Shown piece after piece: positions 42,201-49,027 of a stretch of DNA of 64,000 nucleotides. The stretch lies in assembly GCF_002288925.2 (NCBI RefSeq), contig NW_022098076.1, forward strand, positions 76,898,009 to 76,962,008, given 5' to 3'. The position numbers and the translations under genes are program-made. The stretch comes from Delphinapterus leucas (Eukaryota; Chordata; Mammalia; Artiodactyla; Monodontidae). The notes below the pieces were generated by a model. That model was not told the DNA's origin, ran no database searches, and worked only from the letters and a program-made list of their open reading frames with translations. Each line of letters opens with the position of its first letter. Positions within the stretch are counted from its first letter, which is position 1.

Positions 42201-45200
42201 ATATACAATGGAATATTACTCAGCCATAAAAAAGAATGAAATAACGCCATTTGCAGCAACATGGATGGACCTAGAGAATATAATGCTTAGTGAAATAAGT
42301 CAGACAGAGAAAGACAAATTCTTTATGATATCACTTATATGTGCAATCTAAAAAATAAAACAAATGAATGTATATAGCAAAACAGAAACAAACTCACAGA
42401 TATAGAAAACAAACCAGTGGTTACCAGTGGGGAGAGGGAAGTGGGGAGGGGCAAGATAGGGACATGGGAGACATATACAGTCCCAAACTGGAAACAACCC
42501 AAACGTCCCTTAACAGAAGAATGGGTGAATATGGAGAAGCATACATTGGACTATTATACTGTGATGAAAAAGGATGAACTATATCTGCATGTGGATGAGT
42601 CTTACGAACATAACTGAGCAAAATAAAAGTGTAACGGGGCCTTCCCTGGTGGCGCAGTGGTTGAGAGTCCGCCTGCCGATGCAGGGGATACGGGTTCGTG
42701 CCCCAGTCCGGGAAGATCCCACATGCCGCGGAGCAGCTGGGCCCATGAGCCATGGCTGCTAAGCCTGTGCGTCCGGAGCCTGTGCTCCGCAATGGGAGAG
42801 GCCACAACAGTGAGAGGCCCGTGTACCGCAAAAAAAAAAAAAAAAATGTGTAACAAAATATACCATGTTATCCCACTTATATAAAGTTCATAAGAAGGAA
42901 AAATTAAACTATAACATTTAGGGATACAAACATAAGTGGTAAAACCTTTTGAGAAAAACAAGAAAATCATTATCATGAAAGACAAGGTATTGGTTGCCTT
43001 TATGGGTAGGGAAGGTGTTCCAATGCGGGGGACACATAGTGGGAGAAGGTGAGCTTCAGACACTGTTAGTATTCCATTATTTAATCTGGTCACAATTATT
43101 CAACAATTATTCAAATTGTACTCTCAACAATTATTCAAGCTGTACATATTTTATATACTCTTCTGGTTTTATATGACATTTTAAAGTGTGTTTTTTAAGA
43201 GTGGCTGCTTTGGGGGCTTGAAGGCTCAGGGGCTTAGTCTCTGATCGCTCATACTGGTACCTGTACTTTATCTTCTGGATTTTCAAGGATAGATTTTTCA
43301 GAACTAGGTTCTTGGTGATCTCCTTCCCCAACTCCCAGCGTTTCCACTGAAGCTCCTCAGCCACCTCAATGCCCCAGATGACCCTCTTCTTCACTTTGTC
43401 CTGCTTCTTTGGGAAGCACTTCTGAGTATCCATGGAACTGGCAGGCTGTCTGGTCGGCAGGGAGAAAGGGGAGAAGCAAGTGGGATAGGATTCAAAGACC
43501 CAGAGAATGGGCAAAGATCTCCCCACCTCCAGAAAGTAATGAATCACACCACTCTTCACCCCTGGGGGATGGTCTGGAGAGAGAAGGTGAGGGGCGGGTA
43601 GGCGAGTCAGATATTACCTCTTCTGAGGTCACTGGAATGGTTTTCCAACTAGATTCCCAGAGACCCTGCCCATGAAGCCTTCCCTGGCCACCGCACGGGC
43701 CATTCCACCTGGCACGCTCAGCAGCCTTAGCCTCCCTGTTGTGCTCCTCAGTGTGCCCTCAGATCCCGGCCTGTTCAGATGCTGCCTCCTCCTCCTCTGC
43801 CTGCCATCCTACCCCTTCGCCACAGAAGCCTCTCCTAGTTGGAGTGGTCTATCCCCGGCACTTTTCCAGAGCACAGGGATACACCGCCATTCCCTCTTCC
43901 AACCCTCACCTAGCTGGTAGAGCAGAAGAAAGAGCCAATTTGCCTGCGACCAACCCGCACCCCGTGCCTTGACTTCGAGACCACCCCCAGCACTTCTCCT
44001 AATGATGCTAGAGGTTCGCTACGCCAACGCTTCTTGTCTGCAATGGAAAATCCTTTCATAGGTGAATCCCTAGCCCCTATCTATCCGAGGAGGGAGGGAG
44101 ATGGAAAAATCCCTGGGGTGGCAAGATGGCAGAAGGATGAAACAGGTGCCTCTTCCTACCAGTCATCGCTCTGAAAGTAAATTCACTGCCATTTAACTTT
44201 ATCTTTGACCAAGTATTGTTTTTATGTCATTACATAACATAAGGATATATTTATCTATTCGACAGATATTTGTTGACTACCTATGATGCAATGGACATTG
44301 TATTAGGTGCCAGGACTATAAAAGTGAACAGGACTGGCAAATCCCTTCTTTCTTGGAACTATATCTCAGTTTATAGAGAGTGTCGGATGGCCTGATCTGC
44401 CCATGGAGGAAAGGTGACTTGGGTGAGCAAGGATCATTTATTATAAATATCAATTGGTGCATCAGTTAGGGTCCAACCAGGAAAACAGAAGCCACTCCGG
44501 GTGTTTAAAATAAGGAATTTAATGCACAACCAGGGGACAGTGAAGTAACCCCAAAGTTAACAACATCAAGAAGCTGCCACCACACGTAGGTTAGGGGAAG
44601 TGGTGGGGTTCTCAGAGCCCAGAGGCCTGTCTGGTGGGGACTGGAGTCACAGGGAGATGCAGCTGCTGATGCAGACACTGTCAAAAGCAGAGAGGGGAGA
44701 AGATAAATAGCCTGGCTTCTCCCTTCTTCCCAACTTCCAATCTCCTGCCAGCTCAGAGCAGAGCGGGGAAGGGCAGTGAGTGAACCTGTGAGCAAACTGG
44801 GCCAGAATGGTACAGATGGAGGGGTGAGATGACCCTGGTCCACACAGAGGCAAATGCAACCACCATCACATCTAAGGAGACATGAGAATTCACAAATGAT
44901 ACAGACACATGCTGCACAAATGCAGTGAGACCCCGTAGTTACATCCCTAGACAAGCACCCCCCCTGCCCTGGTCCTGCGCTATCACAGAGAGAGACCCCC
45001 GAGAGCTGCGAGAAGTAAACAACATCCATCCACTGGACAAACACAAAGCCCTAGGGCTCAAGACCAGAAGAGCTTTTTGAAGGAAGAGAGAACTACTGGC
45101 TACTCTATCAGCCCCCAGCTGGCATCTCTCCAGCGTTCTCCCCACTCCACCATCACGCTTACAGCTGCCACCACTCCAGTTAGCATAGGGCTCAATGTAT

Positions 45201-45638
45201 GTAGGGTCTAGTACTGGAGTTTAGACAGGAGAGTGGGGTCGTCTCAGATTCCTACCCCCGCTGCCCTGCTGCCCATCTACCCTGCTTGGCCCTGCTCCAC
45301 CCACTCCACCCGCCCCACACATGTCCTCACACAGGCACTAGCATTGCTGCTGCTGTAGGCACTCATGGCCACGCTGCTGCCAGTGATGGTGGGAAAGGCC
45401 ACTGTGCTGGCACTCAGGCATGATCCGGAGTTCATGGTGTAGTCCCTGCTGTCCTCATGAGGAGGCTTAGGGCTGCCCCGATGAGCATCCGGTGCCTGGA
45501 ACACAAGTCCAAGGGAAGCTCTCTGGCTAAGACAGGAGTTCCTGCCAGTTGGGAGCTGGGAAGAGACCAGAGGGGAGGCAGGAGGGGCATGAAAAAGAGG
45601 AGTCAATGAAGAAGACTCACCATAGCCATCATTTTCAT
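6085..45638 (-). CDS. CFAP65: CFAP65 (CCDC108), cilia and flagella associated protein 65; spliced gene
   Basis: Large ciliary protein required for sperm flagellum assembly; human mutations cause multiple morphological abnormalities of the sperm flagellum, and algal FAP65 belongs to the axonemal central apparatus. I read 31 coding exons by GT/AG borders, phase agreement and recalled human CFAP65. From exon 2 they total 5472 nt, exactly 1824 codons with the stop, close to human (about 1,925 aa). The protein shows recurrent ASH/MSP-type strands with a 'PG...F.P' pattern (for example [55 protein letters not shown]). An acidic coiled segment and a Pro-rich tail follow. The gene lies between MIR375 and (off window) IHH. 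The start is uncertain: ATG at 45638-45636 is a candidate. Exons are listed separately. Confidence 0.95.
6333..6470 (-). CDS. CFAP65: CFAP65 exon 31
   Basis: Residues 1740-1786: [40 protein letters not shown]. Acceptor ccgtag, donor gtcggg. Confidence 0.95.
7160..7549 (-). CDS. CFAP65: CFAP65 exon 30
   Basis: Longest exon, 390 nt (residues 1610-1740). [20 protein letters not shown] is followed by a Ser-rich stretch, an acidic block [12 protein letters not shown] and a Gln/Lys-rich helix ending EKEAIS. This is the coiled-coil segment behind the older name CCDC108. Acceptor acccag, donor gtaagc. Confidence 0.96.
8089..8217 (-). CDS. CFAP65: CFAP65 exon 29
   Basis: Residues 1567-1610: [20 protein letters not shown] to [10 protein letters not shown]. 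Acceptor ccccag, chosen because it alone keeps phase with exon 28; donor gtgacc. Confidence 0.94.
8671..8873 (-). CDS. CFAP65: CFAP65 exon 28
   Basis: Residues 1500-1567: [20 protein letters not shown], then Pro-rich CPQPPSPGM, and [19 protein letters not shown]. Acceptor ccaaag, donor gtgaac. Confidence 0.95.
9629..9911 (+). mobile_element. CHR-type SINE
   Basis: Head 'cttccctgctggcgcagtgg', tRNA-like B box, A-rich tail. Flanked by an 18-nt target-site duplication 9611-9628 / 9912-9929 with one mismatch. Lies in the intron between CFAP65 exons 27 and 28. Confidence 0.9.
10121..10482 (+). mobile_element. CHR-type SINE, long variant
   Basis: Head 'ggggcttccatggtggtgca', an (AAAT)n tail, and a perfect 10-nt duplication aaaatatttt (10111-10120 / 10483-10492). 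It interrupts older repeat sequence. Confidence 0.9.
10512..10628 (-). mobile_element. Short tRNA-derived SINE (Bov-tA/CHR-like)
   Basis: The reverse strand reads 'gggagttccctggtggccta', ends in an A run (T run at 10512) and lacks the long tail domain. Confidence 0.75.
11232..11339 (-). CDS. CFAP65: CFAP65 exon 27
   Basis: 36 codons (residues 1464-1499): [20 protein letters not shown] to TDRKAK; charged and probably helical. Acceptor ccacag, donor gtgatg. The following intron holds three SINEs. Confidence 0.96.
11532..11645 (-). CDS. CFAP65: CFAP65 exon 26
   Basis: 38 codons (residues 1426-1463): [20 protein letters not shown] to DLVCK. Acceptor aaatag, donor gtagga. Confidence 0.96.
11695..11750 (+). 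repeat. GGGAT-type minisatellite
   Basis: Repeated gggatgggatggggt units in the 156-nt intron between CFAP65 exons 25 and 26; G-rich enough for quadruplex formation on the plus strand. Confidence 0.8.
11802..11945 (-). CDS. CFAP65: CFAP65 exon 25
   Basis: 48 codons (residues 1378-1425): [35 protein letters not shown]. Acceptor aacag, donor gtgaga. Confidence 0.96.
12010..12250 (+). repeat. MIR-type ancient SINE
   Basis: 'gtcactgagtgctttcaac', 'aggccaggtaccactgtagg' and a degenerate '...cactttatagatgtg' core, intronic. Confidence 0.5.
13113..13271 (-). CDS. CFAP65: CFAP65 exon 24
   Basis: 53 codons (residues 1325-1377): [20 protein letters not shown] to RLMVPGQ, the last strand of that ASH unit (I.F.G.G). 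Acceptor tcccag, donor gtaggg. Confidence 0.96.
13379..13570 (-). CDS. CFAP65: CFAP65 exon 23
   Basis: 64 codons (residues 1261-1324): [45 protein letters not shown]; a complete ASH core. Acceptor ctgcag, donor gtgagc. Confidence 0.96.
15165..15525 (+). mobile_element. CHR-type SINE, long variant
   Basis: Head 'ggcttccctggtggtgcagt', an A-rich tail, and a perfect 14-nt duplication aaaaaatggaacag (15151-15164 / 15526-15539). Intron between CFAP65 exons 22 and 23. Confidence 0.92.
15931..16041 (-). CDS. CFAP65: CFAP65 exon 22
   Basis: 37 codons (residues 1224-1260): [20 protein letters not shown] to TLPPRQ. Acceptor ttccag, donor gtcagt. Confidence 0.95.
16189..16255 (-). CDS. CFAP65: CFAP65 exon 21
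   Basis: Shortest well-supported internal exon: 22 codons plus one base (to residue 1223), [20 protein letters not shown]. Acceptor ttccag, donor gtgagg. Confidence 0.95.
16545..16721 (-). CDS. CFAP65: CFAP65 exon 20
   Basis: Residues 1142-1201: [46 protein letters not shown]. Acceptor tcccag, donor gtgctg. The split TG|G codon restores the W joining exon 19. Confidence 0.96.
17404..17719 (+). mobile_element. CHR-2-type SINE
   Basis: Head 'ggcttccctggtggcgcagt', a pure A tail, and a perfect 12-nt duplication aaaactcccttg (17392-17403 / 17720-17731). Confidence 0.93.
18195..18423 (-). mobile_element. CHR-2-type SINE
   Basis: Reverse copy from a T/AT-rich tail to 'accagggaagcc', with the short duplication ctatatg (18188-18194 / 18424-18430). 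Confidence 0.9.
18560..21200. other. Intron between CFAP65 exons 19 and 20, mostly unique sequence
   Basis: CT-rich and GC-rich DNA without recognisable exons. The only repeat I see is a MIR-type element near 20755-20960 ('gacaaatctgggcttgaac'). Open frames here have no codon or splice support. Confidence 0.6.
21207..21335 (-). CDS. CFAP65: CFAP65 exon 19
   Basis: Residues 1099-1142: [35 protein letters not shown]; a canonical ASH start (NFG...VLLALKN). Acceptor cacacag, donor gtacag. It is followed by a 4.5-kb intron. Confidence 0.96.
21646..21859 (-). CDS. CFAP65: CFAP65 exon 18
   Basis: Residues 1028-1099: [50 protein letters not shown]. Acceptor ccccag, donor gtgagg. Confidence 0.96.
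22020..22570. repeat. MIR-type element split by a reverse L1 3' fragment
   Basis: MIR-type sequence ('ccaggcactgtcctaagagc', about 22030-22080) resumes at about 22445 ('ttacagatgtggaaactgag'). Between them is an old L1 in reverse ('ccattaaat'-type region; 'ggcaaccactagtctgcttt', 'aaatggaatcatacaatgtg'). Confidence 0.6.
22933..23061 (-). CDS. CFAP65: CFAP65 exon 17
   Basis: Residues 985-1028: [20 protein letters not shown] to INYSLLSHR. Acceptor gagcag (not ctgcag 8 nt downstream), chosen to keep phase with exon 16; donor gtacct. Confidence 0.95.
23516..23666 (-). CDS. CFAP65: CFAP65 exon 16
   Basis: Residues 935-985: [32 protein letters not shown]; the start of a new ASH domain. Acceptor cctcag, donor gtactc. 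Confidence 0.96.
23851..24009 (-). CDS. CFAP65: CFAP65 exon 15
   Basis: 53 codons (residues 882-934): [20 protein letters not shown] to [11 protein letters not shown]. Acceptor ccccag, donor gtgagt. Confidence 0.96.
24115..24355 (+). repeat. MIR-type ancient SINE
   Basis: 'cgtgccaggcgcttacacac' with 'gacttgcccaaggtcacaca'; intronic. A second MIR (about 24597-24760, 'ttgtaaaatgggggtgtgg') follows. Confidence 0.65.
24889..25113 (-). CDS. CFAP65: CFAP65 exon 14
   Basis: 75 codons (residues 807-881): [42 protein letters not shown]. Acceptor ccccag, donor gtgagt. Confidence 0.96.
25685..25930 (-). CDS. CFAP65: CFAP65 exon 13
   Basis: 82 codons (residues 725-806): [44 protein letters not shown]; another ASH unit. 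Acceptor accccag, donor gtagga. Confidence 0.96.
27369..27506 (-). CDS. CFAP65: CFAP65 exon 12
   Basis: 46 codons (residues 679-724): [20 protein letters not shown] to YTLDAPK, unusually Cys-rich. Acceptor ctgcag, donor gtgagc. Confidence 0.95.
27785..28802 (+). repeat. Old hAT-Charlie-like DNA transposon, split by L1
   Basis: 'ccaacagaaatataatgcaa' before the L1, and 'agccacatcaacaaggtg' to 'cacatgtggctgg' and 'atcggacagcgcag' after it, match a familiar non-autonomous mammalian DNA transposon. The exact family name is not certain. Confidence 0.5.
27856..28533 (+). mobile_element. 5'-truncated L1 (3' end only)
   Basis: Starts inside ORF2 ('tactgggcatataccctgag'), keeps the ORF2 C-terminus and 3' UTR, and ends in an A-rich tail after aataaagatg. 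It has a perfect 13-nt duplication taaatgttctagt (27843-27855 / 28534-28546). It sits in an older DNA-transposon-like repeat. Confidence 0.92.
29645..30004 (-). CDS. CFAP65: CFAP65 exon 11
   Basis: 120 codons (residues 559-678): [64 protein letters not shown]. Acceptor cacacag, donor gtgtgt. The open frame antisense to it is a shadow. Confidence 0.96.
30234..30434 (-). CDS. CFAP65: CFAP65 exon 10
   Basis: 67 codons (residues 492-558): [20 protein letters not shown] to LMIPTE. Acceptor gtcgcag, chosen over cacacag 13 nt upstream because only this keeps phase with exon 9. The donor GAG|gttcga is weak. Confidence 0.93.
30892..31157 (-). CDS. CFAP65: CFAP65 exon 9
   Basis: Residues 403-491: [44 protein letters not shown], a further ASH-like unit. 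Acceptor cgcccag, donor gtgagc. Confidence 0.96.
31510..31732 (-). CDS. CFAP65: CFAP65 exon 8
   Basis: Residues 329-403. Contains APFRIEVAP and [20 protein letters not shown], the end of an ASH domain, then LKVVGFCR. Acceptor cccgtag, donor gtactg. Confidence 0.96.
32216..32361 (-). CDS. CFAP65: CFAP65 exon 7
   Basis: Residues 280-328: KCAQLLVSI... [20 protein letters not shown], a typical ASH-domain start (FG.V..G). Acceptor gcacag, donor gtatgc. Confidence 0.96.
32638..32837 (-). CDS. CFAP65: CFAP65 exon 6
   Basis: Residues 213-280. Contains [16 protein letters not shown], then the ASH signature [17 protein letters not shown]. Acceptor cctccag, donor gtgagg. Confidence 0.96.
33025..33191 (-). 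CDS. CFAP65: CFAP65 exon 5
   Basis: [20 protein letters not shown] to CLDNA (residues 158-213). Acceptor ctgcag, donor gtgagg, ending in phase 2. Confidence 0.96.
33672..33774 (-). CDS. CFAP65: CFAP65 exon 4
   Basis: 34 codons plus one base (residues 123-157): [20 protein letters not shown]..., continuing IQKIKYR from exon 3. Acceptor cccacag, donor gtaagg. Confidence 0.96.
34223..34587 (+). mobile_element. CHR-type SINE, long variant
   Basis: Head 'ggacttccctggtggtgtag', several internal 'gccacaactact' repeats, and an (AAAT)n tail. An imperfect duplication around aaaaatactaatag / aaaaatatattaatag flanks it. Confidence 0.85.
34615..36500 (+). mobile_element. Ancient L1 (L1M-type) ORF2 fragment
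   Basis: Plus-oriented RT-like remnants such as 'accatattaacaaattaaga' and 'atgaccaagttgggcttatt', with many stops and indels. More degraded than the adjacent L1. Confidence 0.75.
36597..37499 (+). pseudogene. L1 ORF1 remnant
   Basis: Opens with [20 protein letters not shown], the coiled-coil RNA-binding ORF1 protein. The frame is lost after about 130 residues, near 36980, and shifts again near 37245. A premature TAG lies at 37377-37379, before the natural TAA at 37497. Confidence 0.85.
37562..41349 (+). pseudogene. L1 ORF2 (endonuclease/reverse transcriptase) remnant
   Basis: The endonuclease part (37562-38545) is open for 327 residues with the catalytic-type motifs NVNGLN, QETHF, VGDFN and SDH, then stops. 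The RT part reopens at 38825 and stops again at TGA 39617-39619. The RT signature reads FAGD instead of FADD (Gly codon 39662-39664), removing a catalytic aspartate. Further frames (39726-40832, 40786-41349) give the C-terminus. Confidence 0.88.
41575..42628 (+). mobile_element. Second, older L1 3' fragment(s)
   Basis: Repeats the ORF2 C-terminal region ('cacagcaaaggaaaccataa' onward), so it is a separate copy from the L1 ending at 41571. It carries a different 3' UTR ('ggttaccagtggggagaggg') and another L1 piece up to the SINE. Confidence 0.8.
42636..42847 (+). mobile_element. CHR-2-type SINE
   Basis: Head 'ccttccctggtggcgcagtg', a pure A tail, and a 7-nt duplication gtgtaac (42629-42635 / 42848-42854). 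Confidence 0.92.
43261..43445 (-). CDS. CFAP65: CFAP65 exon 3
   Basis: 61 codons plus two bases (residues 62-123). Contains [17 protein letters not shown] and NLVLKN, strongly conserved in CFAP65 and the first ASH-like strands. Acceptor gaccagacag, donor gtacca. The upstream ...gaccag is a rival acceptor but is out of phase with exon 2. It is followed by a 9.5-kb L1-filled intron. Confidence 0.93.
45331..45495 (-). CDS. CFAP65: CFAP65 exon 2
   Basis: 55 codons (about residues 7-61), Ser/Thr-rich, with [15 protein letters not shown] matching the recalled human N-terminus. Acceptor ttccag, donor gtgagg. This region is predicted disordered from composition. Confidence 0.8.
45621..45638 (-). CDS. 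CFAP65: CFAP65 candidate start exon (alternative)
   Basis: The reading MKMMAM ends at a good donor (gtgagt, 45620-45615) in the phase needed by exon 2. It would give a protein of about 1,829 residues; residue ranges in the exon entries count from here. The context of the first ATG is poor (T at -3). Without transcript data it competes with the exon at 45869-45919 and with an internal start at MNSGS in exon 2. Confidence 0.35.
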
Positions 45639-45868
45639 AGAGGGGTGTCTGCTTCCTAGCTCTGGCAACAGGTGTGAAGTAGCACCGTGAGGAACAAGAC
45701 TGAATGCAAGATCCAGGGCTTTGTCTGGGAGCCTAGGGACTCACCATTCAGGAAAGGCCATTTGGAAAAGGGCACTGGGGATGAGGCCCAGGCAGCCCTG
45801 CTCTCCAAGGCTGCACTTGGCATTTCTCAGCAAGCCCCCAGTGAGTGCTACTGAAGCATTTGCATTAC

Positions 45869-45919
45869 CTTTACTTGGCTTTTACTCTCTACTTCTTTCC
45901 TCTGAACGTGGCTTTCCTC
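45869..45919 (-). CDS. CFAP65: CFAP65 putative 5' coding exon
   Basis: Between a cccacag acceptor and a gtaatg donor lie 17 open codons including VESKSQVK, close to what I recall of the human N-terminus (ESKSQIK). Its end phase fits exon 2. Bases just upstream, read one frame off, give VSFASS and LIP, also reminiscent of the human N-terminus, so the ancestral exon may have been longer and is now out of frame. Whether it is translated is unclear. Confidence 0.45.
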
Positions 45920-47639
45920 CTGTGGGAAAAGGAATGAGAGTCAAAGAAGAAGCAAATGAGACTGGAGAATTCTTGGGCTTCTGGGTTTCCTCTATTAGTA
46001 CACGACATGTAGTCCAGGTTTAAAGGAAGCATTCACTAAACTAATGACTCAGTCCAAATATAAATGAATCAACCTCTAAAACAGAGGGATCCATCGATAG
46101 ACTGCGGCTGGAAGTTATATGCAAATACATGCAAATGTTATAGACAAATTATATGCAAAATGTCATGGGTTTGGGCATGTGCTCTTTTCCAGGGAGAGTG
46201 TCCACAGCTTTCACCAAATGCTCAAAAGGGTGCTTGGCCCTGCTCTAGGGGACACAGAAGTGTCCCAAACTGGCTCTGGCTCCCTCTCAAATTCCCCTTC
46301 CTTTAGCAAGCTTCCTTCAGCACATATACCCAGGTATGGCTACTATATTGGACAGCATCAATGTAATCCTTTTTTGAACATGTATACCTTTTTAAGACTA
46401 CTCAGTATCCTAGCCCATCTCTTTGAATAGCAATCTCAAAAGTAATAACAACTTCTAAGAACATTTACTAAGAACTTATCATGTGCCAAGCAGTGTTGTA
46501 AGTCCTTCACATATATTTTAATTCTTACAACAATTTATGATTAAATGGAATTGCCTTTTATTTGGCCTAAAATTATCTCTCTTCAAGTCTGGGGTTCAGC
46601 TCCCTTTTACAACATATTATGCTTTAGTAAACAATTTCATGATCGCCCTTTAGAAAGTTCCACGTTTCCATCAGACACTCTCCCGTCCCCTCCCCACTAC
46701 CCATTCAGAACAAAAGATTCTGTTGATGCACTTTTTCCTAATTGGCAATATGTCCAAACCCTCTGGAGGGGATTATCTTACATTCACTCATTCATTCATT
46801 CACAAGGCATTTACTGAGTGCCTGCTATGTACCAGTGCTAGGCACAGGACAGGACAGGCAAGGCTCCTACGTTTGGTTGTGAAGTGAATGTTCAGATGGA
46901 ATCAAAGAAATGCAAGCTGGGGAGATAGGGAGGAAGGTCCCATTACTTCTCTGCTATTGGATGGCTTTGTAGTACTTCCCCGGCTCATTAATGCCTGTTA
47001 CCTTAGGGGATTCTACAGACAGCCCCTGCCTCAAGGCTCTGAAAAAATTTCCAATCAACACTTGTAGGAAAAATGAGAGACAGTGGGATAGAAAGCTGGT
47101 CCAGACCAGGTCTTAGGGCTTAGAAGTGAGCACTGGTCCTGGAGCAAGAAAAGCTGGGTTGAAGCATCTGCTCAGATTCGTTTAAGATGGGCAAGTTTCT
47201 CCATCTCCTTAAGCCTCAGCCTCCTTACCTGTAAAATGAGGGTTATCATATTTCACAAAATTGATGTGAAGCTTGAAAGAAATAGAGATGTGAAAAAGCC
47301 CTAGACAAACCTATGTTACTATAATGAACAATTACAACCTCCACACTACCACGTGCTACTCTTCCAAAAGATTCACACATCTGCAATCATTGTGAGGACA
47401 CTGGGCAAGGGAGGTGTTGTTTTAAATCTTTTTCTAATCTTGAGGATCTTAAAAAAATATCATCAGCTTCCTTTATTTGCCTAATTTCCAACCTAAAAAT
47501 TCCTAAGATGACCAGTGTAAAAAGTGGCGGGTCGCCGAGTAGAGGGAGGAAGAAAGAGGTAAAAAGAAGGAATAAAATATACTTAGAGCTGTTCCACCAT
47601 CGTCTAAGAGATCCCCAGGCTGATCTCGCCCAAGTCTTA

Positions 47640-47900
47640 GTCCCTCCGGGCTCTCTGAAGGACACCGAGGGGATCCCTGGTTACGACTTCCCAAAGGAGA
47701 CCGTCTCCCAAGACAGATACCTTCCCTGGCCACTCGCGCGGCTCCCCTTGGTCGCTTGGACCAACGCTCAGAACTCACACCGCCGCCATGTTGTCGTCTC
47801 TATAGATACAGGACGCGCAGGACACGGCGTCTCCTGGTATCCCAGGGCAACGACGGCTACCCGAAGGAGTCAAGGATCAGAGAAGGCGAAAGCTCCGCCC
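47640..47900 (-). promoter_or_regulatory. Probable CFAP65 promoter and first (non-coding) exon
   Basis: A local CpG-rich block in otherwise AT-rich surroundings. On the minus strand it holds an X-box-like RFX site (47837-47851), then a YY1-type ATGGCGGC, then a good donor with GTGAGT at 47778-47773. That order (factor sites, short exon, donor) fits a TATA-less ciliary promoter firing leftward into CFAP65. The transcript start cannot be fixed by eye. The ATG within the YY1 motif (47789-47787) could start a frame but reaches no recognised CFAP65 sequence. Confidence 0.6.
47837..47851. promoter_or_regulatory. X-box-like RFX site
   Basis: Read on the minus strand: GTTGCC, a 3-nt spacer, then GGATAC. 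The first half-site matches the RFX consensus GTNRCC exactly; the second departs from RGYAAC at two bases. RFX factors drive ciliary genes, which suits CFAP65. Functional assignment is inferred. Confidence 0.45.
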
Positions 47901-49027
47901 AACTTTAACGCTCACCACCATTTTTTGTTCTCCGACTTTCCCTGTTAGCAGTAACTGTCTTCTACCAGTCGCAACACAGTTGTGACGTCTTCGCAATCCT
48001 AGCTTTAGTTGAAGACCAAATTCAGAGGAGGCTACTACAAGGACTTGTCACACCAGTGGGAGTTGGTTTCTGTTCTTTTCTGATACCCCTCGGTGACATA
48101 GGGTCAGAATTTCAACTGGAACTTTATTCTGTGATTGCAATTGTTAACTTAAAAGCAGCCGGTAGTTATTTCTTATTTGCATATTGCTTTTCAAATTAAT
48201 TCCTTTTGCAGGTGGAAGAGAATGTGTTCTAGGCATTTTCTCCTAGCATTTCCTTCTGCCCAGCCAAAGCTAACTCTTGAAGGGATCTGAAGGTGAATGT
48301 ATGAAGAAGGCATTATTACACATAATATGGATTTTTGGAAGCCCATTAGTTCATTTGTTTGTATGTCCTTTGGGAGGAAGAGTCTCATTTGGTGAAGACT
48401 TCTTAGGTGGGTGAAGCTGAAAATCTCAGAGTTCATTCATGGGCAATTAAAGATGTTTCACTACCCAGGACAGTGATGGAGGTGGGTGTTGGGGGAGAGA
48501 ACTTAGAGACTCTAGGGGTTAACCCAGAAAACAAACTCTCATTCTGGGAAAGTTGGAGTATATCTGTGAAAGGTGAAAGATAGACTCAGATGACAGTGTT
48601 GCCTGAGTTGGCCTGGGAGATCACATGGCCAGAGGCTGGCTGGATTAGAGGGAAGGGTCAGACCAGGGGGCCCATTAAGTTATGCCAGCACAGTTAGGTC
48701 TGGAGTTTTCTTGGGATCAAGGAATGTGGAACTCAGTAAGCTTTTCACTGGTTTTAATGTTATTCTCAGAATAGGAAACCTGTACTTTGGACGTTACCAC
48801 TTTTATTTTGTTTGTGGTTTCTATAATGATTTCTTTTTTGTTTTCCTCTAAGCTCTTTTTGAAATAGTCATCCTGACTCAGCTGGATCTTAGGAACAGGG
48901 AAAGGGACCTGTTTGTCCATTCTTAGGCCAAATAGGGAGCAGTGACTCTGGGGACAAGGCTTGGTGGTGGCCTCAGGAATCCCAGCAAGAAAACCCTAAG
49001 GGGGTTAGGGTTAGAAAAGCTTATTCT

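Larger units (their letters stand above)
43450..47640. other. Introns of the CFAP65 5' region
   Basis: Apart from the short exons listed, I see unique sequence, ancient MIR-type pieces (about 46440-46530 and 47130-47290), and an old-repeat-like stretch near 44460. No other gene is recognisable. Confidence 0.55.

Noticed and set aside
45639..45700. Longer exon upstream of MKMMAM (LVPHGATSHLLPELG...)
   Set aside because: Open in frame and preceded by a possible acceptor (gcattcag), but its start phase does not fit the putative exon at 45869-45919, so it was not annotated.
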